DNA of 64,000 nt from Rufibacter roseolus (GCF_017916365.1 NZ_JAFMSU010000002.1:372001-436000); one strand, 5' to 3'; positions 43,934 to 54,366 are shown, counted from the first letter of the stretch. Made by a program: numbers and translations. Notes: a model not told the origin generated them from the sequence alone.

Positions 43934-45730
43934 ATGCAAAAAATAATCCATTCCTGGGCGGCCGGAGTGTTTCTGCTGCTGGCAGTGGCTTTTTCAGCCT
44001 CCGCGGCGCCTAAAATCTCTTACCGCCTTTCCATGCCCGAGCCCCAGACCCACTACTTTGAAGTGGAGATGCGGCTGGAGGACTTCAAAGGCAAAAACCT
44101 GGACCTTACCATGCCGGTGTGGGCGCCGGGCTCTTACCTCATAAGGGAGTTTCCCAAGAACGTGGAGGCTTTTGAGGCTTACGTAGGCAGTAACCGGGTT
44201 TCCTCAGGCAAACTGGACAAGAACACCTGGCGGGTAGCCTCCGGCGGCAAAGACGTCACCGTTAAATACAAGGTCTATGCCTTTGAACTGAGCGTGCGCA
44301 CCAGTTTCATTGACGCAAGCCATGGCTATTTGAACGGTACCAGCGTGTTCATGTACCCCGAGGGCCACAAAGACCTGCCGTCCACCGTTACGGTGGTGCC
44401 TTTCAAAAGCTGGAGCAAAGTGTCTACGGGCCTTCCGGCGGTAGCTGGGCAGCCTTTCACCTTTAAAGCGCTCAACTATGACGTCCTCGCCGATTCTCCC
44501 TTTGAGATAGGCAACCATGAGATCCTCTCCTTTAAAAGCAACGGGGTGAAGCACGACGTAGCCATGTACGGCGACGCCAACTATGATGCCCAGCGCCTCA
44601 CCGCCGATATGAAGAAGGTGACCGAAGAAGCGGCCAAGGTGTTCGGGGAATTGCCGGTGAACTACTACCTGTTCATCGTGCACAACCTGGCCAGCGGCAG
44701 CGGCGGACTGGAGCACCTTAACTCTACCACTTTGTCTACCACCCGTACCGCCTACGGCACCGAGCGAGGCTACAACGGTTTCCTGAACCTGGTGGCCCAC
44801 GAGTATTTCCATCTGTGGAACGTGAAGCGCCTGCGCCCCATCGCCCTGGGACCGTTTGACTATAACCAGGAGAACTATTCCCGTATGTTGTGGGTCTCTG
44901 AAGGTTTCACCTCATACTACGCCGATGTGATCATGCGCCGGGCCGGGTTCACTTCTGAACGGGAGCATCTGGAGAAGATCGGGAGCAGCATCACCAGCGT
45001 GGAGAACACCCCGGGAAACAAAGTAGTATCAGCGGCGCAGTCCAGCTTTGATGCCTGGATCAAGCAGTACCGCCCAGATGAGAACTCCTACAACACGCAT
45101 CTCTCTTACTACAGCAAGGGCGGGCTCCTGGGCATGCTCCTGGACATGGAGATCCTGAAGGCCACCAACGGCTCCAAAAGCCTGGACGATGCCATGAAAG
45201 CCATGTATGATGAGTACTACAAGAAAAAGAAGCGTGGCTTCACCGATCAGGAATTCCAGCAGGGCATAGAGAAGTTCACGGGCCGGTCTATGGATGATTT
45301 CTTCCGCCGCTACGTGTACGGTGTGGAAACCCCGGATTATAACACCTTCTTCAGCGCCGTAGGCATCTCCCTTACGGATGTGAACAAAGGCACCAATAAT
45401 CCCTTGTTGGGCGCGGCCATCTCTACCACCACCGGCAAACCCGTAGTGACCACCGTTACCCGCAACGGCAGTGCCTGGCAGTCGGGCCTCAACGTGAACG
45501 ATGAAATCATAGGCATGAACGGTTACCGCGTGGCGGATGACATCAACAAATCCATACCGGCCTTCTCCGTTGGCGATGTGCTGGAACTGGTGGTGAGCCG
45601 CAGCGGGCAGCTGATGATCCTGCCGGTGACGCTTCTCAAAGACCAAACCATCAAGCTCCGCGCTGATTTGGCGCCAAACGCCACCGAGGTTCAAAAGAAA
45701 AGCTACCTGAAGTGGACCAGCGCTAAATAG
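43934..45730 (+). CDS. M61 family metallopeptidase
   Basis: The start ATG 43934 opens the signal peptide MQKIIHSWAAGVFLLLAVAFSASA; an ATG eleven codons earlier is rejected. The 598 residues have an N-terminal beta domain (about 30-190) and a thermolysin-like catalytic domain with LVAHEYFHLWNVKRLRP (HExxH) and the third ligand region MLWVSEGFTSYYADV. A C-terminal PDZ domain follows (about 505-580, VTTVTRNGSAWQSGLNVNDEIIGMNGYRV). M61 enzymes prefer N-terminal Gly or Ala. Periplasmic. It ends in a 48-base palindromic terminator. Confidence 0.93.
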   Translation: MQKIIHSWAAGVFLLLAVAFSASAAPKISYRLSMPEPQTHYFEVEMRLEDFKGKNLDLTMPVWAPGSYLIREFPKNVEAFEAYVGSNRVSSGKLDKNTWRVASGGKDVTVKYKVYAFELSVRTSFIDASHGYLNGTSVFMYPEGHKDLPSTVTVVPFKSWSKVSTGLPAVAGQPFTFKALNYDVLADSPFEIGNHEILSFKSNGVKHDVAMYGDANYDAQRLTADMKKVTEEAAKVFGELPVNYYLFIVHNLASGSGGLEHLNSTTLSTTRTAYGTERGYNGFLNLVAHEYFHLWNVKRLRPIALGPFDYNQENYSRMLWVSEGFTSYYADVIMRRAGFTSEREHLEKIGSSITSVENTPGNKVVSAAQSSFDAWIKQYRPDENSYNTHLSYYSKGGLLGMLLDMEILKATNGSKSLDDAMKAMYDEYYKKKKRGFTDQEFQQGIEKFTGRSMDDFFRRYVYGVETPDYNTFFSAVGISLTDVNKGTNNPLLGAAISTTTGKPVVTTVTRNGSAWQSGLNVNDEIIGMNGYRVADDINKSIPAFSVGDVLELVVSRSGQLMILPVTLLKDQTIKLRADLAPNATEVQKKSYLKWTSAK

Positions 45731-45768
45731 CGCTTCAGGGCTGCTTTTTCAAAATCAGCCTTAAAACG
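45731..45768. repeat. Dispersed hairpin element (copy 16)
   Basis: CGCTTCAGGGCTGCTTTTTC then AAAATCAGCCTTAAAACG, directly at the M61 stop codon. Confidence 0.65.
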
Positions 45769-45774
45769 ATTTTC

Positions 45775-45822
45775 CCTAAAACAGAAAGGCCGCTCTCATG
45801 AGAGCGGCCTTTCTGTTTTAGG
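45775..45822. terminator. Perfect 48-base palindrome, bidirectional terminator
   Basis: The half site CCTAAAACAGAAAGGCCGCT plus CTCA is repeated exactly in reverse complement with no loop spacer (centre 45798/45799). It lies between convergent M61 peptidase and kup genes and merges with another dispersed element at 45815-45850. Confidence 0.95.
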
Positions 45823-45856
45823 ACTGTTTTCCGGGATATGGCCCTAAAATAAGCGC

Positions 45857-47815
45857 TTATTTGATCCGTTTTAATTCCACTTCTCGGGCGGGCTTGATGA
45901 TGAGCGGCACCTTTTCAATTTTCACCGAGCTGGTGTCCAGGCCAAACCATTTACCTTCTGAGGTGGTGAATTGCTTTATGTTGAAGTAAGACTGCATGAT
46001 GGTGTTCTCCCAGAAAGGCAGGTCGTTCTCGTAGCTCAGGAACTTCTCCAGCACCACAAACCTGAAGTCCCCTATAAGGTTCTGCTTGTTCAGAGAGCTG
46101 TAGCGGCTGGTAATGTCCACCTCTTTGTTTTTCACCAGATCTTCCACCACTTTCCGGAAGAAGAGGTTGATGCGCTGCTCTACCCGGAAACCTAAGTTGA
46201 AGTCAATGCGCACCACATCCTGGCTGGCCAGCACCTTCACCTTGTACTCCATGGTATAAGGATCATCCACAGTGTTCACGTGAATGAACCAGTAAATGTC
46301 GGCGCGCTTGGGGCGTTTCTGGAAGATGGAGTAGATGATCTTGGACTCAATCTCAGTGGTGCGCTCGGCGCTGGTCATGAAAACCAGGTGGGTGGCATAT
46401 TTAGGAATTGTCTCATCCTCGCTCAGCTCCCGCAGGGCCGGTACGTACTCCTTCAAAGATACATTCTCCGTTAACCGGCGCTTGATGTAGAAAGCCCTTA
46501 GCCAGATGTACATCACTGAGATCAGCAGGAACCCGATCAGCAGGGTAACCCAACCGCCGTGCGGGAACTTGATGAGGTTAGCCAGCAGGAAAGAGCCCTC
46601 AATGCTCAGGTACACCACCAGAAAAAGGAAGATGCCTACTTTGGCTACCTTTTTGATGATAAGATAGTAACTGAGCAGGGTGGTGGTCATTAACATGGTC
46701 ACCGTAATGGCCAGACCGTACGCCGCCTCCATGTTGGCAGATTCCCGGAAGTACAGAACCACGCCTACGCAGCCCAGGAGCAGCAGCCAGTTCATGCTGG
46801 GCACATAGAGCTGGCCTTTCACGTTGGTAGGGTAAATGAGGCGCACCTTGGGCCACATGTTCAGCCGGATGGCTTCGCCGATGAGGGTGAAGGACCCGGT
46901 GATGAGGGCCTGGCTGGCGATCACGGCGGCAATGGTGGCAATAATGATCCCGATGAGCAGGAACCAGTCAGGCATCAGGCCATAGAAGGGATTGGTAGTT
47001 CCCAGTGAGACCAACTCTTTCCCCTCGAACTGCATCAACCAGGCGCCCTGCCCGAAATAGTTGAGCAGGAGACAGGTTTTCACAAAGACCCAGCTGATCC
47101 TGATGTTGCCCTTGCCGCAGTGGCCCAAGTCTGAGTAAAGCGCCTCGGCCCCGGTGGTACACAGGAACACAGCCCCCAAAAGCCAGAAACCGCCCGGGTA
47201 ATTCACCAGCAGGTCATAAGCGTAGTAGGGGTTCAATGATTTGAGGATCTCCGGGTGTTCCAGCACCGACAAGACGCCCAGCGTAGCCAGCATGCTGAAC
47301 CAGATGAACATCACCGGACCGAAAGCCTTGCCCACAATCTGTGTCCCGAAACTCTGCAACAGAAACAGGATCACCAGAATGCTGATGACAATTGGAACAG
47401 TGGGAATATTTGGGTTCAAAAGCAGCAGACCTTCTACCGCCGAGGAGACTGAGATGGGGGGAGTAATAACCCCATCGGCGAGCAGGGCGCTTCCGCCCAG
47501 CATGGCCGGGATGGTGAGCCATTTCGCTTTCCTTCTCACCAGGGCGTAAAGCGAGAAAATGCCACCTTCGCCTTTGTTGTCTGCCTGAAGCGTCAGAATC
47601 ACGTACTTGATGGTGGTTTGCAGGGTAAGGGTCCAAACCACGCAGGAAATGCCGCCGTACACCAAGGTGGCATTGATGGGAGTAGATCCAATGATGGCTT
47701 TCATCACGTACAACGGAGAAGTCCCGATGTCGCCGTAAATGATACCTAAGGCAATGAGCAAACCTGCACCCGATACTCCCTGAGAGTGACTTTGGGAGTG
47801 ATTGTTGGTATTCAT
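45857..47815 (-). CDS. kup: Potassium transporter Kup
   Basis: Proton-coupled K+ importer of the KUP/HAK/KT family. The 652 residues have about 12 membrane segments in the first 440 residues and a cytoplasmic C-terminal domain. Signatures are LIALGIIYGDIGTSPLYVMKAII, TLQADNKGEGGIFSLYALVRR, GVITPPISVSSAVEGL, TTGAEALYSDLGHCGKGNIRISW and ASQALITGSFTLIGEAIRL. The catalytic Asp and Glu positions in the GDIGTSPLY and EG regions are present. Monocistronic. Confidence 0.96.
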   Translation of the reverse strand: MNTNNHSQSHSQGVSGAGLLIALGIIYGDIGTSPLYVMKAIIGSTPINATLVYGGISCVVWTLTLQTTIKYVILTLQADNKGEGGIFSLYALVRRKAKWLTIPAMLGGSALLADGVITPPISVSSAVEGLLLLNPNIPTVPIVISILVILFLLQSFGTQIVGKAFGPVMFIWFSMLATLGVLSVLEHPEILKSLNPYYAYDLLVNYPGGFWLLGAVFLCTTGAEALYSDLGHCGKGNIRISWVFVKTCLLLNYFGQGAWLMQFEGKELVSLGTTNPFYGLMPDWFLLIGIIIATIAAVIASQALITGSFTLIGEAIRLNMWPKVRLIYPTNVKGQLYVPSMNWLLLLGCVGVVLYFRESANMEAAYGLAITVTMLMTTTLLSYYLIIKKVAKVGIFLFLVVYLSIEGSFLLANLIKFPHGGWVTLLIGFLLISVMYIWLRAFYIKRRLTENVSLKEYVPALRELSEDETIPKYATHLVFMTSAERTTEIESKIIYSIFQKRPKRADIYWFIHVNTVDDPYTMEYKVKVLASQDVVRIDFNLGFRVEQRINLFFRKVVEDLVKNKEVDITSRYSSLNKQNLIGDFRFVVLEKFLSYENDLPFWENTIMQSYFNIKQFTTSEGKWFGLDTSSVKIEKVPLIIKPAREVELKRIK

Positions 47816-48192
47816 TATTGTAATCCGGTAAAATTTTTCCCCTTTGGCTCATTAGAAGTCTGAAGGGGCAAATAGTAGATTTCTCCAAAAGGAAACCAAT
47901 AAGCGTTCCTTTGAAGAAAGCGGGCAAAATTAACAGGTGCACTGTAAATTCAATGCACTTATTCCCTGAATTTCAAGGTTTAAATTTTGCCTTATAAAGG
48001 GAAGCTAAATGGCCTTTTTAACCCTTTAAGCTTGATATAGAAGCCTTCTACAACCTTGTATTATGCATTATTCCAAAATTAATTTGGAATTTATGAAGCA
48101 ACATTATATATTGATTAAAAAAAAGTATATAAAATAATTAAATAGTAATATTAAATAGTTTGAAAAGTTATATTTCTTTAAAAGATGGATTT
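47816..48192. other. Intergenic AT-rich stretch
   Basis: The kup leader (47816-47960) includes a GTGCA/TGCAC inverted repeat near 47937-47958. 48050-48180 is very AT-rich. I see no gene or exact TAnnTTTG promoter. Confidence 0.4.
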
Positions 48193-48612
48193 ATGGTTCA
48201 AGCTGAGACTGATTATTTTAAAGTCTGGTTAGATACCCCTCGGAGAGTAGCAGTGTTGAATTGGAAGAAAGATGTGGGCTTGGAGGAATGTCAGCAAGGG
48301 ATGAATGAATTGTTTCATTTGATCTCTGCCGAAAAGTTGGAGAAATGCCTTATCAACAACTCTAGCAGGGGAGTTCTTTCTATTGAAGCCGAGGAGTGGG
48401 AATTAAGTATCCTGCAAAACGAGGCCCTTCCCTCTGTGCCCGAGGGTTTGCAGGTGGCGTTGGTTATGTCTGAGGAGAGATACCAGCAGATGATCCATGA
48501 CTATTCCCTGAACAAGGTCTGCAAGATCAACTTACCCATCCATATCCATTATTTTACCCAGGTAGACGAAGCCATTGATTGGTTAGAACACCAGTCAACC
48601 ATTCCCTCCTGA
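48193..48612 (+). CDS. Unknown small cytoplasmic protein, possibly STAS-like
   Basis: The start at ATG 48193 gives 139 residues; a TTG at 48160 would add 11. There is no signal peptide. The order of strands and helices (YFKVWLDTPRRVAVLNWKKDV, ECQQGMNELFHLISAEKLEKCLINNSSRGVLSIEAEEW, LQVALVMSEERYQQMIHDY, IHIHYFTQVDEAIDWLEH) resembles the SpoIIAA/STAS-like single-domain proteins frequent in Bacteroidetes. No phospho-acceptor Ser is conserved in an obvious place. The family call is weak. Confidence 0.6.
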   Translation: MVQAETDYFKVWLDTPRRVAVLNWKKDVGLEECQQGMNELFHLISAEKLEKCLINNSSRGVLSIEAEEWELSILQNEALPSVPEGLQVALVMSEERYQQMIHDYSLNKVCKINLPIHIHYFTQVDEAIDWLEHQSTIPS

Positions 48613-48785
48613 TCTATCTCTGGGCAACAATCTTTCCGTTTCTGGTTCAATAAAGTAAAAATGCACCCTAAACTGTTCTGCGTCATAGCAGAGCTTGGGA
48701 TACGTGTGTGAATTAGCTGTCCAGGAATGCCATACTCATGGGCCGTTATCACGCAGTTAAGCCTTCTACGCCTATAGAATGAAAA

Positions 48786-48816
48786 AAGGAGGACGGCTCC
48801 TGAGCGCATCCTCCTT
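48786..48816 (-). terminator. FKBP gene terminator
   Basis: AAGGAGGA and TCCTCCTT with a 15-base loop and a T tract on the minus strand, 23 bases past the stop. Confidence 0.8.
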
Positions 48817-48838
48817 AGGTTTATTCAGCCGGTAAGGC

Positions 48839-49462
48839 TTAGTTGTTAACCGTAATCAATTCCACATCGAAGATTAACGTGGCGTTTGGTCCAATGTCTC
48901 CGCCCGCGCCTCTGGCACCATAGGCCAGGTTGCTTGGGATAAACAGACGCCATTTGTCGCCTTCTTTCATCAATTGGAGGGCCTCGGTCCAGCCGGCGAT
49001 TACGCCGCTAACCGGAAAGGAAGCCGGCTCCCCGCGCTCATAGGATGAGTCAAATACGGTGCCGTCAATCAACGTGCCGTGATAATGGGTAGTTACGTTA
49101 GAGTTTCTGGACGGGGTTTTGCCTGAGCCGCTTTCCAGCACCTGGTATTGGAGACCGCTTGGCAGTGAGTGAACTCCTTCTTTTTCCTGGTTGGCTTTCA
49201 GGAAAGCTTCGCCTTCTATTTTGTTTTGCTCGCCAGACGCTCCGGCCTGGGCTTGTTGTTTTTCCTGCATCTGCATCTGCAGTTGCATCATGGCTTGCTG
49301 CACCTCGTTCTGGTCCAGTTTGGAGGGATTTCCGCTAATGGCTTCTTTAAGCCCGAAAAGCAAGGCCTCTGGTTCTACTTCAATGCCCTGTTTGGCAAAG
49401 TTGGCTGCCATGTCGCGGCCAATGATGTAGCTGATTCTTTTTGAAAGGTCGTTTAATTCCAT
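48839..49462 (-). CDS. FKBP-type peptidyl-prolyl cis-trans isomerase
   Basis: The 207 residues are laid out like FklB/Mip. An N-terminal helical dimerisation part (about 1-75, DLSKRISYIIGRDMAANFAKQGIEVEPEALLFGLKEAISG) is followed by a Gln-rich helix. The FKBP domain (about 105-207) shows LPSGLQYQVLESGSGKTPSRNSNVTTHYHGTLIDGTVFDSSYERGEPASFPVSGVIAGWTEALQLM and IPSNLAYGARGAG..IGPNATLIFDVEL. No signal peptide is seen, so it appears cytoplasmic, unlike Mip. Confidence 0.94.
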   Translation of the reverse strand: MELNDLSKRISYIIGRDMAANFAKQGIEVEPEALLFGLKEAISGNPSKLDQNEVQQAMMQLQMQMQEKQQAQAGASGEQNKIEGEAFLKANQEKEGVHSLPSGLQYQVLESGSGKTPSRNSNVTTHYHGTLIDGTVFDSSYERGEPASFPVSGVIAGWTEALQLMKEGDKWRLFIPSNLAYGARGAGGDIGPNATLIFDVELITVNN

Positions 49463-49564
49463 AGTTTATCTTTTGTTAGGTAAAGGTACGTTTTCTATGG
49501 AATTTGGATGGTACAAGAACGCTAATCCGCCCTCCGGCGGAGTTCCTTGCCTCAGTTTTTCACC

Positions 49565-49693
49565 TTACAGGTACAGATGATAATCTTCATCGGAAAGGTC
49601 CAGCGGGATATTTCCGGGCGATAACCAAGTGGTTGCCAAAAAGCCTAAGGCACCAATCACTAAGATAGTGGTAACGGTTGTAATGATTTTCAT
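49565..49693 (-). CDS. Small membrane peptide, 42 residues
   Basis: MKIITTVTTILVIGALGFLA opens a single-span hydrophobic segment, followed by TTWLSPGNIPLDL and an acidic-aromatic tail SDEDYHLYL. An exact -7 element (TACGTTTG, minus strand, 49714-49721) lies 20 bases before the ATG, which supports transcription. No homologue comes to mind. The remaining gap (49463-50049) has no other gene. Confidence 0.5.
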   Translation of the reverse strand: MKIITTVTTILVIGALGFLATTWLSPGNIPLDLSDEDYHLYL

Positions 49694-49713
49694 GGCTTGT
49701 TGCGTTTATATTA

Positions 49714-49721
49714 CAAACGTA
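49714..49721 (-). promoter_or_regulatory. -7 element of the small membrane peptide gene
   Basis: Minus strand TACGTTTG, exact TAnnTTTG; no good -33 box. Confidence 0.5.
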
Positions 49722-49977
49722 AAATTCTTCAATCTTGTTAACTTCCAGGTAAAATTTACATTATTCTTGTATTAAATTAAATACCCAGGCGCAAGATTAT
49801 TTTTGAAGAAGAGAAAGAAGATCTACACTGGTGAATTTACTACAGGATGCACCCTGATCATGGCTGGTAAGTAGAAGGAAGACCTTCAAAGTTGTTCATC
49901 TGATTGTAGCCCACTCCTGACTTACTCACAATCTCTTTTTCTGCTCAAAAATCCTTTTTCATTATCTCTTAAATAAA

Positions 49978-50007
49978 AAAAGGAGCCTGCATTTGCAGAC
50001 TCCTTTC
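49978..50007 (-). terminator. icmF terminator
   Basis: AAAGGAGCCTGC and GCAGACTCCTTT with one mismatch, T tract on the minus strand, 43 bases past the icmF stop. A half copy of the dispersed element (AAAAACAGGCCCAAAATG) follows at 50010-50028. Confidence 0.82.
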
Positions 50008-50049
50008 ATAAAAACAGGCCCAAAATGAATTTAAGCGCTGGGCTAATTA

Positions 50050-53000
50050 TTACATGTTGCGGCGGTACTGGCCACCTACCTCAAACAAGGCATTGGTAAT
50101 CTGACCCAGGGAGCAATACTTAGAGGCTTCCATGAGGGCTTCAAAGATGTTGCCGTTCTGCACGGCCACTTCCTGCAGTTGCTTCAAGAGGGCAGGGGCT
50201 TTGTCCGCGTGCCGGGCGTGCAGTTCCTGCAGCATGGAGATCTGGTACTGCTTTTCTTCCTCGGTGGCTCTTATCACTTCAGACGGAATCACGGTAGGCG
50301 AGCCCTGGCTGCTCAGGAAAGTGTTCACCCCGATGATAGGGTACTCACCGGTATGCTTAAGGGTCTCGTAGTACAGGCTTTCCTCCTGGATCTTACCGCG
50401 CTGGTACATGGTTTCCATAGCGCCTAACACGCCGCCCCGCTCGGTGATGCGGTCAAACTCCAGCAGTACGGCTTCCTCCACCAGGTCGGTCAGTTCTTCA
50501 ATGATGAAGGAACCTTGCAGCGGGTTCTCGTTCTTGGCCAGACCCAGCTCCCGGTTAATGATCAATTGAATCGCCATGGCGCGGCGCACAGAAGCTTCGG
50601 TAGGCGTGGTGATGGCCTCGTCATAGGCGTTCGTGTGCAGCGAGTTACAATTGTCGTAAATGGCGTACAGCGCCTGCAGGGTAGTCCGGATATCGTTGAA
50701 GTCGATTTCCTGCGCGTGCAGTGAGCGGCCCGAGGTTTGGATGTGGTACTTCAGCATCTGCGAGCGTGGGTTGGCGCCGTACTTCAGCTTCATGGCTTTA
50801 GCCCATATTCTTCTGGCCACACGGCCAATTACCGCATACTCTGGGTCAATGCCGTTGGAGAAGAAGAAGCTCAGGTTAGGCGCAAACGCGTTGATGTCCA
50901 TGCCGCGGCTCACATAGTACTCCACAAAGGTAAAGCCATTGGCCAGGGTGAAGGCCAGCTGCGAAATAGGATTGGCGCCCGCCTCGGCTATGTGGTACCC
51001 GGAGATAGAAACCGAGTAGAAGTTGCGCACGTTGTGGTCAATGAAGTACTGCTGCACATCACCCATCAAGCGTAAGGCAAACTCGGTGCTGAAGATACAG
51101 GTGTTCTGGGCCTGGTCTTCTTTGAGGATATCGGCCTGCACGGTACCGCGTACCGAGGCCAGCGTGCGCTCCTTGATCTGGGAGTATACATCAGCCGGCA
51201 ACACCTGGTCACCGGTAACTCCTAAAAGCATCAGGCCTAAGCCGTTATTGCCGTCGGGCAACTCGCCCTGGTAAGTAGTGCGTTTCTGGCCTGATTTCTG
51301 GAAAATAGCCTCAATACGGTCGTTTACCTCTGCTTCCAGGCCGTTCTCTCTGATGTAGAGTTCGCACTGCTGGTCAATGGCAGCGTTCATGAAGAAACCG
51401 GTGAGCATAGCGGCCGGACCGTTGATGGTCATGGACACGGAGGTCATCGGGTCAGCCAGGTTAAAGCCAGAGTACAGCTTCTTGGCATCATCCAGGCAGC
51501 AGATGCTTACCCCAGAGTTACCGATCTTGCCATAGATATCCGGACGGAGATCCGGGTCTTCTCCGTATAAAGTAACAGAGTCAAAGGCAGTGGATAAACG
51601 CTTGGCTGGCAATCCTTTACTTACGTAGTGGAAGCGACGGTTCGTGCGTTCCGGTCCGCCTTCGCCGGCAAACATACGGGTAGGATCTTCGCCCTCGCGT
51701 TTGAAGGGGAACACGCCCGCGGTGTATGGGAACTCGCCTGGTACGTTCTCCTGCAGGTTCCACTTGAGCAAATCGCCCCAGGCCTCGTAGCGCGGCGTGG
51801 CCACCTTAGGTATATCCAACTGCGACAGGCTGGTGGTGTGGGTTTTCACCTTTAGCACTTTGTCCCGCACCTTGAACTCATAGAACTCGTTTTTGTAGCT
51901 CTGGCGCTTCTCGGGCCATTGCTCCAACAGCTTCTTGTTCTGGCCATCAAGCCTTAAAGCAGTTTCTTCGTAGGCGTACTCTAACCCTTTAATCAATCGG
52001 TCTTTATCTTCCACCTCAATGGCTTGGATGGCTTCAATTGACTGGCGGATGCCGTAGAGTTTCTGGGCCACGGCGGCCTGGTCCTGTACCCACTTGTCGT
52101 AGCTGCGGTTGTTTTCTGCGATCTCAGAAAGGTAGCGCGTACGGGCAGGAGGGATGATGTAAACTTTCGCAGACATCTCACCCGTCGCCTGCAGACTGGA
52201 GTCAAAAGAGACGCCGGTTTTCTCCGAAATCTTCGCGATCAGGGCTTTGTACAGGCGGTTCATGCCGGGGTCGTTGAACTGCGAGGCGATGGTCCCGAAC
52301 ACAGGAATCTGGTCGTCGCTCACGTCCCAGAGCTGGTGATTGCGCTTGTATTGTTTCTTCACGTCGCGCAGGGCATCCAGGGCGCCGCGCTTGTCAAACT
52401 TGTTCAGGGCAATGATATCGGCGAAGTCCAGCATGTCAATCTTCTCCAGCTGGGTGGCTGCCCCGTACTCGGGTGTCATCACGTACAGGCTGGCGTCTGA
52501 ATGCTCAATGATCTCCGTGTCTGACTGGCCAATACCCGAAGTCTCCAAAATGATCAAGTCAAACTGGGCGGCTTTCACCACGTCCACGGCGTCCTGCACG
52601 TAGCGGCTCAGGGCCAGATTGCTCTGGCGAGTGGCCAGGGAGCGCATGTACACGCGGCTGTTGCTGATGGCGTTCATCCGGATACGGTCGCCCAGCAGGG
52701 CCCCGCCTGTTTTCCGCTTTGAAGGGTCCACCGAGATAATGGCGATGGTCTTGTCCGGGAAGTCCATCAGAAAGCGGCGCACCAGTTCATCCACCAGCGA
52801 TGATTTACCTGCCCCGCCCGTACCGGTGATACCCAATACCGGGGTGCTTACCTGCTGTGGGCTGGCGGATTGCTGTTCAACGCCATTCAATAACTGTTCC
52901 TTCACCTTGGCGAACTCCTCGGGGAAGTTCTCCGCGGCAGAGATAAGGCGGGCAATGGATTTAATGTCTTTTTCTTTCAGGTGCTTCACCTCACCGTTCA

Positions 53001-53457
53001 GGTTCTGGCCGGTAGGGAAGTCACACTTCTGCAGCATGTCATTGATCATGCCCTGCAAACCCATGGCGCGTCCATCGTCTGGGGAATAGATGCGGGCGAT
53101 GCCGTAGCCGTGCAGTTCCTCAATCTCCGTAGGCAGAATCACGCCTCCGCCACCCCCGAAGATGCGGATATGGCCGCAACCGCGCTCATTCAAGAGGTCA
53201 TACATGTACTTGAAGTACTCCAGGTGACCGCCCTGGTAAGAGGTGATAGCAATGGCCTGGGCATCTTCCTGGATGGCGCAGTCCACGATCTCCTGCACGG
53301 AGCGGTTGTGGCCCAGGTGGATGACCTCGGCGCCAGACGCCTGAATAATCCGGCGCATGATATTAATAGCCGCGTCATGGCCGTCAAACAAAGAGGCAGC
53401 AGTGACAATGCGGATGTGGTTAACCGGTTTGTAGGGTTGTACAGTGGTAACTGACAT
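50050..53457 (-). CDS. icmF: Fused isobutyryl-CoA mutase/GTPase
   Basis: A B12-dependent carbon-skeleton mutase joined with its own G-protein chaperone. The 1135 residues hold a cobalamin-binding domain at the N terminus ([30 protein letters not shown], His of DxHxxG near residue 27). A MeaB-like GTPase follows with P-loop [13 protein letters not shown] (about 210), [19 protein letters not shown] and ALNKFDKRG. The large (beta/alpha)8 mutase domain runs from about 560 to the end ([53 protein letters not shown]). This order is diagnostic of IcmF rather than methylmalonyl-CoA mutase. Role: isobutyryl-/n-butyryl-CoA interconversion. Monocistronic. Confidence 0.95.
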   Translation of the reverse strand: MSVTTVQPYKPVNHIRIVTAASLFDGHDAAINIMRRIIQASGAEVIHLGHNRSVQEIVDCAIQEDAQAIAITSYQGGHLEYFKYMYDLLNERGCGHIRIFGGGGGVILPTEIEELHGYGIARIYSPDDGRAMGLQGMINDMLQKCDFPTGQNLNGEVKHLKEKDIKSIARLISAAENFPEEFAKVKEQLLNGVEQQSASPQQVSTPVLGITGTGGAGKSSLVDELVRRFLMDFPDKTIAIISVDPSKRKTGGALLGDRIRMNAISNSRVYMRSLATRQSNLALSRYVQDAVDVVKAAQFDLIILETSGIGQSDTEIIEHSDASLYVMTPEYGAATQLEKIDMLDFADIIALNKFDKRGALDALRDVKKQYKRNHQLWDVSDDQIPVFGTIASQFNDPGMNRLYKALIAKISEKTGVSFDSSLQATGEMSAKVYIIPPARTRYLSEIAENNRSYDKWVQDQAAVAQKLYGIRQSIEAIQAIEVEDKDRLIKGLEYAYEETALRLDGQNKKLLEQWPEKRQSYKNEFYEFKVRDKVLKVKTHTTSLSQLDIPKVATPRYEAWGDLLKWNLQENVPGEFPYTAGVFPFKREGEDPTRMFAGEGGPERTNRRFHYVSKGLPAKRLSTAFDSVTLYGEDPDLRPDIYGKIGNSGVSICCLDDAKKLYSGFNLADPMTSVSMTINGPAAMLTGFFMNAAIDQQCELYIRENGLEAEVNDRIEAIFQKSGQKRTTYQGELPDGNNGLGLMLLGVTGDQVLPADVYSQIKERTLASVRGTVQADILKEDQAQNTCIFSTEFALRLMGDVQQYFIDHNVRNFYSVSISGYHIAEAGANPISQLAFTLANGFTFVEYYVSRGMDINAFAPNLSFFFSNGIDPEYAVIGRVARRIWAKAMKLKYGANPRSQMLKYHIQTSGRSLHAQEIDFNDIRTTLQALYAIYDNCNSLHTNAYDEAITTPTEASVRRAMAIQLIINRELGLAKNENPLQGSFIIEELTDLVEEAVLLEFDRITERGGVLGAMETMYQRGKIQEESLYYETLKHTGEYPIIGVNTFLSSQGSPTVIPSEVIRATEEEKQYQISMLQELHARHADKAPALLKQLQEVAVQNGNIFEALMEASKYCSLGQITNALFEVGGQYRRNM

Positions 53458-53630
53458 TTGTTAGCTTAGCTGGTGAACGTTGTGCGAAAGTACGAATTTT
53501 AGACGAATGGTGGAGGCGCAATCCTGAGTGCCGGGCGAGCATGTTTAAAAGCAGGCCACTCTACCATGCTTTACGGATTTACAGAAGAAGAGAATGGGGC
53601 CAAAGCCTCAGAAAAAGCGCTTGGCGCAGT

Positions 53631-53675
53631 CTGGCAGTTTAGGCCTTATTTTTCCTGAAACAGGCTCAAACCAGG
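53631..53675. repeat. Dispersed hairpin element (copy 19)
   Basis: CTGGCAGTTTAGGCC opposite AGGCTCAAACCAGG, centre TTTTTCCTGAAAC. It lies between divergent icmF and the TRIC-type gene, so it is not at a 3' end. Confidence 0.65.
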
Positions 53676-53739
53676 TTTCGTTCACAGACGGTTGCTGCTA
53701 CCAACCCGCTTTTGCGTAGTTTACCAAAAAAATCTGCCT

Positions 53740-54366
53740 ATGCCTGAACTGCCTGCTTCCGCCCTCATTCCCTTTATTGACGTGGTAGGTACCTTCGTGT
53801 TTGCCATCAGTGGCACCTTAACTGCCGCCGATAAGAAGCTGGACCCGTTTGGGGCATCGGTCATCGCTTTCGCGACGGCCTTGGGGGGAGGAACGGTAAG
53901 GGACTTGTTGCTGAACCTGCGGCCGGTTTGGGTACAGGATGAACGGCTGCTGATCACGGTTTTTGCGGCGGTGATGGTGACCTTGTTTTTCAGGAAGATC
54001 ATTGGTAGATTCAGAAGGACCATGTTCCTGTTTGATACCGTGGGAATTGCCTTGTTCACCATCCTGGGCATGGAAAAAGCGCTTCGGCTGAACGTGCCGC
54101 CCTTGATTGCCTTGGTGATGGGGGTGGTGACAGCGGTATTCGGGGGGGTGGTGCGCGATATCCTTTGTAACGAGATTCCCCTGATTTTCAGAAGGGAGGT
54201 TTATGCCACGGCTTGCCTGGCGGGCGGCGCCTCTTACTTGCTTATGCGCCTGGCCCCGGTGCCGCCCGGGGTACCCGTTTGGATCGCCATCGGGATTATT
54301 ATTCTCATCAGAATCCTGGCCGTGCGGCTGAAGTGGGCTTTCCCCAACCTGAAACCAGAAGAGTGA
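53740..54366 (+). CDS. TRIC-type cation channel family protein (YicG/UPF0126)
   Basis: The start ATG 53740 (MPELPASALIPFIDVVGTFVFAISGTLTAADKKLD) gives 208 residues. Two internally related halves, each with three helices, carry the mark GxxxRDxL: ATALGGGTVRDLLLNLRP and MGVVTAVFGGVVRDILCNEIPLIF. A seventh helix is at the C terminus. Bacterial homologues form trimeric potassium-permeable channels, or may carry amino acids. The direction of transport is unknown. Confidence 0.92.
   Translation: MPELPASALIPFIDVVGTFVFAISGTLTAADKKLDPFGASVIAFATALGGGTVRDLLLNLRPVWVQDERLLITVFAAVMVTLFFRKIIGRFRRTMFLFDTVGIALFTILGMEKALRLNVPPLIALVMGVVTAVFGGVVRDILCNEIPLIFRREVYATACLAGGASYLLMRLAPVPPGVPVWIAIGIIILIRILAVRLKWAFPNLKPEE

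Noticed and set aside
44204-45694. Long open frames antisense to the M61 peptidase gene
   Set aside because: They mirror the codon usage of the real gene, begin without signals and translate to His/Val/Gly-rich sequence typical of shadow frames. The same applies to long antisense frames in lepA (55309-56046), icmF and pyrG.
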